Positions 1 to 6,779 of a DNA stretch of 40,213 bases are shown here, piece after piece. Source of the stretch: Bradyrhizobium sp. ORS 375 (GTDB lineage: Bacteria; Pseudomonadota; Alphaproteobacteria; Rhizobiales; Xanthobacteraceae); assembly GCF_000239775.1 (NCBI RefSeq), contig NZ_CAFI01000008.1, positions 1-40,213 on the forward strand, given 5' to 3'. Numbering within the stretch: the first letter of the stretch is position 1; every line of letters begins with the position of its first letter. A model generated the notes under the pieces. The model had not been told where the DNA came from. It worked only from the letters and a program-made list of their open reading frames with translations, and ran no database searches. Position numbers and translations under genes: made by a program.

Positions 1-414
1 GGCCGCGGCTTCGCCGTCGTCGCGTCCGAGGTCAAGGCGCTGGCCGAGCAGACCGCGAAGGCGACCGGAGAGATCGGCCAGCAGATCGCGAGCATCCAGT
101 CCGCCACGGCCGAATCCGTCGACGTCATCCGGGAGGTCTCGGGGACGATCGAGCGGTTGTCACAAATCTCCGCGACCATCGCCGCGGCGATCGAGCAGCA
201 GGGCGCGGCCACCCAGGAGATCTCCCGCAACGTGCAGCACACGGCGCAAGGCACGCAGCGCGTCTCCGACAATATCGTCGAGGTTCAGCAGGGCACCGCC
301 GAGACCGGCTCGGCGTCCGCGCAGGTGCTGTCGGCGGCGCAGTCGCTGTCGGAGGAGAGCAGCCGCTTGAAGCTGGAGGTCGGCCATTTCCTCGAGACGG
401 TCCGCGCCGCCTGA
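1..414 (+). CDS. Methyl-accepting chemotaxis protein, C-terminal fragment
   Basis: Reading frame 1 is open from the first base to a TGA at 412-414, so only the last 137 codons of the gene are in the window. The start reads GRGFAVVASEVKALAEQT, the hairpin-tip region of the cytoplasmic signalling domain of chemoreceptors, which contacts CheA and CheW. It is followed by a heptad-patterned helix (ATGEIGQQIASIQ, then SQISATIAAAIEQQGAATQEI) typical of the descending arm of the four-helix bundle. The end has no NWETF-like pentapeptide for CheR/CheB docking. Ligand-binding and membrane parts lie upstream of the window, so the signal sensed cannot be told. The next gene lies one base downstream on the opposite strand, so the two are convergent. 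Confidence 0.93.
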   Translation, partial: GRGFAVVASEVKALAEQTAKATGEIGQQIASIQSATAESVDVIREVSGTIERLSQISATIAAAIEQQGAATQEISRNVQHTAQGTQRVSDNIVEVQQGTAETGSASAQVLSAAQSLSEESSRLKLEVGHFLETVRAA

Positions 415-415
415 C

Positions 416-1315
416 TCAGCGGTCGCCCGCCGCCGCGTCGCGCAGATGCTCGACCAGCAGCTTGGCCGGTCGCGGCAGCGCCTTGAAGCTGCGGGCGCAG
501 ATCACCAGCCGGCGGTCGGCCCAGGCATCGCGCAGCGGGATCAGGCTGATCGGCATCGTTCGCGCGCATCGCCGTGCCGCCGCTTCCGGCACCACGGCGA
601 TGCCGATGCCCGCCGCCACCATCTGGCAGATGGCGTCGAAATCGCGCAGCCGCGCCCGGACATGGTGGCGAATGCCGAGCCGCGCCGCATGCCGGCCAAT
701 GTGGACATTGAGTGCCGTGCCTTGGGTGAGACCGATGAAGTCCTGCCCCGCAGTTTCGCTGAAATCGATCTGCCTGAGGCCCGCGAACCCGCTGCGCCTT
801 CCGGCCACCAGCACCAGCCGGTCCTCGCTGAAGGCGAAGCGCTCGATGGTTTCAGGCAGCGCATGCTCGGCAGCAAAGCCGAGATCCGCGCGGCCCGAGG
901 CGATCGCCTCGGCGATCTCGGTGCTCTCGCGCTCCTCGACGTCGACGTTGATCTCGGGATGGGCGCGCAAGAACGCGGCCAGCGCCTTCGGCAGATGCTC
1001 GGCCAGACCGACCGTGTTGGCGAGCAGCTGCACATTCGCCCGCTGCCCAGACGCGAAGCCGGACAGGTCGCCCTGCATGGTCTCGACATGGGCCATGATG
1101 ATGCGGGCATGATCCAGCAGGCTTTCACCTGCCGCCGTCAGCTCGACACCGCGACGGCCGCGCTTGAACAGGGCCACGCCGAACGCGTCCTCGAGACCCT
1201 TGATGCGGGCGCTCGCCGACGCCAGCGCCAGATGCGCCCGGTCGGCGCCGCCCGTGATGCTGCGGACCTCGGCAACGGCAATGAACAGCCTGAGATCGAC
1301 GAGGTCGTACCGCAT
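416..1315 (-). CDS. LysR-family transcriptional regulator
   Basis: A 299-residue protein of normal LysR length. Residues 1-60 form the winged helix-turn-helix (DLRLFIAVAEVRSITGGADR, then a recognition helix around ASASARIKGLE, then GVALFKRGRRGVELTAAG). Residues 90-290 form a periplasmic-binding-protein-like effector domain. The ATG at 1315 is the only sensible start because the HTH begins directly after it. It is divergent from the TauE/SafE-type exporter gene at 1400, with 84 bp between the two start codons, which is the usual layout for a LysR protein controlling its neighbour. The inference is that it regulates that exporter; the inducer is unknown. Confidence 0.93.
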   Translation of the reverse strand: MRYDLVDLRLFIAVAEVRSITGGADRAHLALASASARIKGLEDAFGVALFKRGRRGVELTAAGESLLDHARIIMAHVETMQGDLSGFASGQRANVQLLANTVGLAEHLPKALAAFLRAHPEINVDVEERESTEIAEAIASGRADLGFAAEHALPETIERFAFSEDRLVLVAGRRSGFAGLRQIDFSETAGQDFIGLTQGTALNVHIGRHAARLGIRHHVRARLRDFDAICQMVAAGIGIAVVPEAAARRCARTMPISLIPLRDAWADRRLVICARSFKALPRPAKLLVEHLRDAAAGDR

Positions 1316-1399
1316 GCTCTTCTGCCTCTGTCCAGGACGAAGGCTTGCTCCGTAACCTCCACATTGTGACGAGGCTGCTCTCAGGTCAATGTCGCTGCC

Positions 1400-2173
1400 A
1401 TGATCGACCCCGCTCCCATCCTGATCTTCATTGCCTTCGCCCTGACCCTCGCCGGCTTCGTCAAGGGGGCGCTGGGCCTCGGGCTCCCGACCATCTCAGT
1501 CGGACTGCTCGCGGTCGCCATGCCGCCCGGCCGGGCGCTCGCCATCGTCATCGTGCCGGCCGTCATCACCAACATCTGGCAGACCTTCGCTGGTCCCTAT
1601 CTGCGCGACATCGCGAGACGGCTGTGGCCGCTGATGGCGGGCACCGCGATCGGGATCTGTCTGAACGCCGGCGCCCTCAGTCACACCTCGACACGCTACG
1701 GCAACATCGCGCTTGGCGTGCTGCTGATCGTCTATGCCGTGCTGGGCCTCACCCGCTTCGCCTTCAAGGTCGCACCGCGCCACGAGAAGTGGGTCGGCGG
1801 TATCGTCGGGCTGATCACCGGGCTGATCTCGGCCGCGACCGGCGTGCAGGTCGTTCCTTCCGTACCCTACATGCAGGCGATCGGGCTGGAGAAGGACGAA
1901 CTGGTTCAGGCGCTGGGCGTGTTCTTCACGGTCGCCACCATCACCCTGGCCGTCAACTTGACGAGCTCCGGCCTGCTCAGCACGGCGACCGCCCTGCCCG
2001 GCGCAATCGCGATGGCCTGCGCCTTTCTCGGCATGTTTGCAGGCCAGGCGGCACGGTCGAGACTGCCCGCCGAGGCGTTCCGCCGCGTCTTCCTGATCGC
2101 GATGATCCTGCTCGGGCTCTATCTCGCCGGCAGCGCTTTCGTCGAGCTGGCCTGGGGATCAGCGCGCTTCTAG
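1400..2173 (+). CDS. TauE/SafE family sulfite/organic-anion exporter
   Basis: A 257-residue polytopic membrane protein of about eight hydrophobic segments. The N-terminus has the family look (FIAFALTLAGFVKGALGLGLP, with the G-x-x-K-G-x-x-G-x-G motif near residues 17-30), and the second half repeats the pattern (GLITGLISAATGVQVVP), as expected for the duplicated TauE architecture. Family members export sulfite, sulfoacetate or other small anions across the inner membrane. The specific substrate cannot be read from the sequence. It is divergent from a LysR gene, which probably controls it, and its last 15 bases overlap the end of the convergent LysE-type gene. Confidence 0.9.
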   Translation: MIDPAPILIFIAFALTLAGFVKGALGLGLPTISVGLLAVAMPPGRALAIVIVPAVITNIWQTFAGPYLRDIARRLWPLMAGTAIGICLNAGALSHTSTRYGNIALGVLLIVYAVLGLTRFAFKVAPRHEKWVGGIVGLITGLISAATGVQVVPSVPYMQAIGLEKDELVQALGVFFTVATITLAVNLTSSGLLSTATALPGAIAMACAFLGMFAGQAARSRLPAEAFRRVFLIAMILLGLYLAGSAFVELAWGSARF

Positions 2174-2797
2174 CATCGCGATCCGGACGCCGAGATAGAC
2201 CAGCAGGCCGCCGATCGCCCGGTTCAACCAGAGCACCGCGGCGGAGGAGCGCCGCACGCCGCGGGCGGCGCGGGCCGCCGCGACGGCAACGCCGAGGCAC
2301 CAGATCGTGCCGTTGACGATGAACATCGTCCCGAGCAGCAGAAGCGCGAGCGCCTGATGCGGCGCGTCAGCTGCGACGAATTGCGGCAGAAAGGCGAGAA
2401 AGAACATCGCCACCTTGGGATTGAGGATGTTGGTGAGCGCGCCCTGCCAGAACACCTGCCACATCGACAAGGCCGGTGCAGCGGGTCCGTCCTCGTTTGG
2501 CAGGTCCTTGCGGCGTGCCATGATCTGCATGAGACCGAGATAGACCAGATAGGCAGCCCCCGCCCATTTCACCGCGGCGAAGGCCGTCGCCGACGCAGAA
2601 AGCAGCGCCGACAGCCCGATCGCACTCCCGAATACGTGGACGAGACAGCCCGCGCTGATGCCGAACGCAGCAGCCACGCCGGCCCGCCACCCCATCTGAG
2701 CGCTGCGGCCAACGATGTAGGCCGTATCGGGACCAGGCGTGATATTGAGCAGCAGTCCGGACACCAGAAACAGCGGCAGATCGTGAATTCCAAGCAT
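2159..2797 (-). CDS. LysE family translocator (RhtB-type exporter)
   Basis: A 212-residue membrane protein with six predicted helices. The family signature is near the N-terminus (NITPGPDTAYIVGRS, residues 18-32), and a conserved loop (GALTNILNPKVAMFFLAFLPQF) follows in the middle. LysE/RhtB proteins export amino acids or their derivatives by secondary transport. The ATG at 2797 has an AGGA ribosome-binding sequence about 8 bases upstream on the minus strand. The gene is convergent with the TauE/SafE-type gene and overlaps it by 15 bp. The substrate is unknown. Confidence 0.93.
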   Translation of the reverse strand: MLGIHDLPLFLVSGLLLNITPGPDTAYIVGRSAQMGWRAGVAAAFGISAGCLVHVFGSAIGLSALLSASATAFAAVKWAGAAYLVYLGLMQIMARRKDLPNEDGPAAPALSMWQVFWQGALTNILNPKVAMFFLAFLPQFVAADAPHQALALLLLGTMFIVNGTIWCLGVAVAAARAARGVRRSSAAVLWLNRAIGGLLVYLGVRIAMLEAR

Positions 2798-2956
2798 TGA
2801 ACGTTTCCTAACGATATCGATCTAACTCTTGAGCATCGCGAGCTGTTGCGCGCCGGGGTCCGCAGAACGCCTCGTCGACGGTCGCGTGGCCGGCTCGGGA
2901 AAAGCATGGATTCGGCCGCCCGAGCCATGGTATGCGCGAGGCGGGAGCACGACGTG

Positions 2957-4699
2957 ATGGAAAGACGCCTCGCCGCCATCCTTTGCGCAGACGTCGCCGG
3001 CTATTCGCGCATGATGGGGATCGACGAGGCCGGCACCCATGCCGCCTTCAAGGCGCATCGCGGCGCCATTCATCCGATCATCCTCAATCATGCCGGGCGC
3101 ATCGTCAAACACACTGGTGATGGCTTCCTGCTGGAATTCGCGAACGCCGCCAGCGCGGTCCAGTTCGGGGTCGAGATGCAATGTCTCATGGCCGAGCGCA
3201 ATGCGCATCTGCCGGCTGACCGCAACATGCGCTTTCGCCTCGGCATTCATAAGGGCGAGGTCACGATCGACGACGGCGAGGCGTTCGGTGACGGCATCAA
3301 TGTCGCCGTCAATCTCGAATCGATCGCCACACCAGGCGGTTTTGCCGTCTCGGGCCGCGCTTATGAGGAGGCGAGCCCGCAGCTTCCGGTCAGCTTGACC
3401 CTCGCGGGGAGCTTCCAATTCCGGAACTTCCAAGACCCCGTCCAAGCCTGGACCTGGGAGCCCGACGGCGACGGCGCGCTCGGATCGCGGAACGCGACGA
3501 GCCTGCCGCCGCAATACCGCACGGCGATCGTGGGCGTTCTGCCGTTCGCCAACCTGTCCGACGGTCCCGACGAGTATCTCGCCGACGGGCTCGCCGATGA
3601 CCTGATCCACGCGCTGTCGCTGCAATCGTTCTTCCGTGTGCTGAGCCGGACATCGACCTTCCGCTTCCGGGATCGCAATCTCAATCTTCGGCTGATCGCA
3701 CGCGAGATCGACGCGACCTACCTGATCCAGGGGACCGTCCGGCGCTCGCACGACAAGATCCGGGTCACCGCAGAACTGATCGTCCCGGAAAGCGGCGCCC
3801 AATTATGGACCGGACGCTACGATCGCGCCCTCGGCGATCTCTTCGCGATGCAGGACGAGATTACCACGAGCCTCTGCGCGGCGCTGATGCCCGAGATCTA
3901 CCGCGTCGAGGCCTCCGTGCCGTTCCGTTCGCCCGCGACCAATCCGACGGCCTGGGACCGTTTCCTGCGCGGCCTCTCGCATTACTACCGGCCGGCCAAA
4001 GCCGACTACCAGGTCTCGATCGCGCTGTTTCGAGAGGCCATCGCGCTCGATCCCTCGCTTGGCATTGCGCATGCCTATCTTGCGACCATCCTGATGCAGG
4101 GCATCAGCTTCGGCTGGATCAAAGGCTCGCGCGAGCTCTGGGAGGAGGCAATGAGCCTGGCCCTGGACAGCATCCGGCTCGACCCGCGCTCCTCTTTCGC
4201 CTACGCGATCCTCGCCTTCGTGCAGGCTATGCAGGGAGCGCATGAGGACGGCATGAAAGCGGCGCGCAAGGCCACGGAGCTCAACGCCTATGACATGGGC
4301 GCGCGCGGCGTGCTCGGGCTTTGTCACCTGGTCTCGGGCGAGCACCAGCAGGCGATCGATCAGTTCTCGATCGCCGCGCAACGCGGCAACAGCGATCCGC
4401 GCTACCAATGGCCGGCATTGAACGCCTTTAGCCACTACCTGATCGGCCGCTACGAGGCGGCGTTGTCCTGGGCGCGGGAGGAGCTGCTGCTCTATCCGGA
4501 CCACCTGCAGGCCTTGATGATCCGGGCGGCAACGCTGGCCCAGCTCGGCGATACCGCGCAAGCGCGCGCCGCGATCAGCGGCATGCGTGAGCAATATCCC
4601 TGGCTGACGCTCGACCGCCACATGAAGAACATTCGCTGGAAGAACAGGGCCGACATCGACCACTACCGGGACGGGCTGATCAAGGCCGGGCTGATTTAA
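2957..4699 (+). CDS. Class III nucleotide cyclase with TolB-like and TPR regions, copy 1
   Basis: 580 residues from the chosen ATG; the frame is open further upstream, but the paralogue at 4814 begins with the same MERRLAAI and a GGGAG lies at 2942-2946. Residues 1-175 are a class III cyclase domain: metal-binding Asp12 (CADVAGYS) and Asp55 (KHTGDGFLLEF), Lys51 and the catalytic Asn115 are present. Position 119, where the family carries the transition-state arginine (N-x-x-x-R), is Asn here (GINVAVNLE). Residues about 190-320 resemble the TolB-like N-terminal domain seen in cyclase fusions (VLPFANLSD, YLIQGTVRR, ELIVPESGAQLWTGRYDR). Residues about 330-580 are TPR-like helices. No signal peptide or membrane segment is seen. 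It is followed after 114 bp by a full-length paralogue. Cyclase activity is doubtful because of the Arg loss. Confidence 0.92.
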   Translation: MERRLAAILCADVAGYSRMMGIDEAGTHAAFKAHRGAIHPIILNHAGRIVKHTGDGFLLEFANAASAVQFGVEMQCLMAERNAHLPADRNMRFRLGIHKGEVTIDDGEAFGDGINVAVNLESIATPGGFAVSGRAYEEASPQLPVSLTLAGSFQFRNFQDPVQAWTWEPDGDGALGSRNATSLPPQYRTAIVGVLPFANLSDGPDEYLADGLADDLIHALSLQSFFRVLSRTSTFRFRDRNLNLRLIAREIDATYLIQGTVRRSHDKIRVTAELIVPESGAQLWTGRYDRALGDLFAMQDEITTSLCAALMPEIYRVEASVPFRSPATNPTAWDRFLRGLSHYYRPAKADYQVSIALFREAIALDPSLGIAHAYLATILMQGISFGWIKGSRELWEEAMSLALDSIRLDPRSSFAYAILAFVQAMQGAHEDGMKAARKATELNAYDMGARGVLGLCHLVSGEHQQAIDQFSIAAQRGNSDPRYQWPALNAFSHYLIGRYEAALSWAREELLLYPDHLQALMIRAATLAQLGDTAQARAAISGMREQYPWLTLDRHMKNIRWKNRADIDHYRDGLIKAGLI

Positions 4700-4813
4700 A
4701 CCAATTACAAGGTACATCCTTGGCCTGCCACATGGCCTACACATTGCTTCCGCAAATTGATTGGATTCCAACGATGCTGCCGTGGTATCGCCCTCTATCA
4801 GAGTGAGGAACGG

Positions 4814-6622
4814 ATGGAGAGACGGCTGGCCGCCATTGTCTGTGCCGATGTGGTCGGTTACTCGCGGATGATGGGCGCCGACGAGGCGGGAACCCATGCC
4901 GCCTTCAAGGCCCATCGCGGCGCCATCCACCCGGTCATCCTCAATCACGGCGGCCGGATCGTCAAATACACCGGAGACGGCTTTCTCCTGGAATTTCCCA
5001 GCGTTGTCGGCGCGATCGCGGCTGCAGTCGAGGTGCAGAAGCTGATGGCCGAGCGCAATGCGCACCTGCCCGGCGATCGCGTGATGCAGTTCCGCCTGGG
5101 CGTGAACATGGGCGACGTCATCTTTGATGAGGACGAGGTGTTCGGCGACGGCGTCAACACCGCGGTGCGACTTGAAGCCGCAGCCCCTCCCGGCGGGATC
5201 GCACTGTCGAACAAGGCCTACCAGGAAGCCAGCAAGCATCTGACGGTCACGTTCGTCGATCGCGGCCCGTTCCGCTTCAAGAACATCGAAGACACCATCA
5301 ACGTCTGGACCTGGGATCCCTCCTCGCCGGAGCAGAGCCGCGAGCCGCGGCAGACCGCGTCTCTCCCGGCTCAATATCGGACCGCGATCGTCGGCGTCCT
5401 CCCCTTCGCCAATCTGAGCAACGAAACCGACGAATATTTCTCGGACGGCTTGGCCGAAGACCTCATCCATGCGCTGTCGCTGCAATCCTTCTTCCGGGTG
5501 CTGAGCCGCAACTCGACCTTCGCCTTCAAGCACGCGGGCATGAGCGCCCGCCTCATCGCCCGCGAGATCGACGCGACCTATCTGATCCAGGGCTCGGTGC
5601 GGCGCTCCGGGAACAAGATCAGGGTCACGGCCGAGCTGGTCGCGCCGGAGAACGGCGAGCAGCTCTGGGCCGGCCGCTACGACCGCGACATCGGCGACCT
5701 GTTCGCCGTCCAGGACGACATCACCGCCAATCTGTGCACTGCGCTGATCCCCGAGATCTATCGGGCCGAGGCGGCGGTGCCGGTCCGGTCCAAGACCACC
5801 GACCTCACCGCCTGGGACCGCTTCCTGCGCGGATTGTCGCACTACTATCAGCCGACCAAGGCCGACTACGAGAGCTCGATTGCGCTGTTCCGCGAGGCGA
5901 TCAAGATCGACCCGGGTCTGGCGATCGCCCATACCTATCTCGGCACCATCCTGCTGCAGGGGATCCATTTCGGCTGGATCAGGAACTCGCGCGGGCTGTG
6001 GGACGAGGCGATGGCGCTCGCCGAGGCGAGCGTGCGGCTGGATTCCCGCTCGTCCTTTTCCTATTCGCTGCTGGCCTATGTCCACGCCATGCAGGGGCGG
6101 GTCGAGGCGGGCATCGAGGCGGCGCGCAAGGCGCTGCAGCTCAATCCCTACGACATGGGCGCGCGCGGCGTGCTCGGCGTCTGCCATCTCGTCGGCGGCG
6201 AGCATCGACAGGCCATCGAGCTGTTCTCGGTCGCGGCGCAGCGCGGCAACAGCGATCCGCGCTATCAATGGTCGGTGCTCAGCGCGTTCAGTCACTACAT
6301 GCTCGGCCAATATGACGCCTCGCTGTCCTGGGCGCGGGAGTCGCATTATCAGAACCCCAACCATCTGCAGTGCCTCGCCATTCGCGCGGCGGCGCTGGCG
6401 CAGCTCGGCCGCTCGGTCGAAGCCGGCGAGGCCGTCGCCGCGCTCTTGAGCCAGCATCCGTGGATGACGATCGAGCGGCTTCTGAGCAACATCCGCTGGC
6501 GCAACCCGGCCGACATCGCCCATTATCGCGACGGCCTCGCCAAAGCAGGCCTGCCGCTGACCAAGCTGACCCTGGTCGACAGCAAGCCGAACACGCGCAC
6601 CAATAACGCAATCTCGACTTGA
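4814..6622 (+). CDS. Class III nucleotide cyclase with TolB-like and TPR regions, copy 2
   Basis: 602 residues from the ATG at 4814, which has GAGGAA at 4805-4810. The protein is collinear with copy 1 through all three regions and has a short extra C-terminal tail (about residues 585-602). The cyclase domain keeps the full catalytic set: Asp12, Asp55 (KYTGDGFLLEF), Lys51, Asn115 and Arg119 (GVNTAVRLE). The TolB-like region (VLPFANLSNETDEYFSDGLAEDLI) and the TPR helices follow. The lysine that selects adenine is present, which points to cAMP rather than cGMP, but this is an inference from family rules. The protein is probably cytoplasmic. The two genes lie in the same direction and could be co-transcribed, or copy 2 could have its own promoter in the 114 bp gap. 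Confidence 0.94.
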   Translation: MERRLAAIVCADVVGYSRMMGADEAGTHAAFKAHRGAIHPVILNHGGRIVKYTGDGFLLEFPSVVGAIAAAVEVQKLMAERNAHLPGDRVMQFRLGVNMGDVIFDEDEVFGDGVNTAVRLEAAAPPGGIALSNKAYQEASKHLTVTFVDRGPFRFKNIEDTINVWTWDPSSPEQSREPRQTASLPAQYRTAIVGVLPFANLSNETDEYFSDGLAEDLIHALSLQSFFRVLSRNSTFAFKHAGMSARLIAREIDATYLIQGSVRRSGNKIRVTAELVAPENGEQLWAGRYDRDIGDLFAVQDDITANLCTALIPEIYRAEAAVPVRSKTTDLTAWDRFLRGLSHYYQPTKADYESSIALFREAIKIDPGLAIAHTYLGTILLQGIHFGWIRNSRGLWDEAMALAEASVRLDSRSSFSYSLLAYVHAMQGRVEAGIEAARKALQLNPYDMGARGVLGVCHLVGGEHRQAIELFSVAAQRGNSDPRYQWSVLSAFSHYMLGQYDASLSWARESHYQNPNHLQCLAIRAAALAQLGRSVEAGEAVAALLSQHPWMTIERLLSNIRWRNPADIAHYRDGLAKAGLPLTKLTLVDSKPNTRTNNAIST

Positions 6623-6624
6623 GG

Positions 6625-6667
6625 TTGACACGGCGTAGGGTTACGCCATCATTCACAATTGCATTGT
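6625..6667 (+). promoter_or_regulatory. Candidate promoter with inverted repeat in the spacer
   Basis: A perfect -35-like TTGACA sits at 6625-6630. The inverted repeat GGCGTA-gggt-TACGCC (6632-6647) fills the following 16-17 bases, and a poor -10 candidate (ATCATT, 6648-6653) follows. A second small inverted repeat, ACAAT-tgc-ATTGT, lies at 6655-6667. It is upstream of the di-haem cytochrome gene (start 6780). The role is inferred from the arrangement only. Confidence 0.35.
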
Positions 6668-6779
6668 AACGTTCGGACGGCGTGCACTTCGCACAGTCTT
6701 CGGCGCAATTCGGCGCCGGCTTTGTTTGTTCGCGTGATCGTCGTTTTTCATCACAGGTGATTTGCAAGGATGTCGTTCG

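Noticed and set aside
446-1369. Plus-strand frame of 307 codons over the first LysR gene
   Set aside because: Antisense to a complete LysR gene with a clear HTH; composition is typical of a shadow frame.
3803-6631. Minus-strand open frame of 942 codons under both cyclase genes
   Set aside because: It is antisense to two well-supported paralogous genes, its translation is Arg/Asp/Gly-rich without any family motif, and long antisense frames are expected in high-GC genes.
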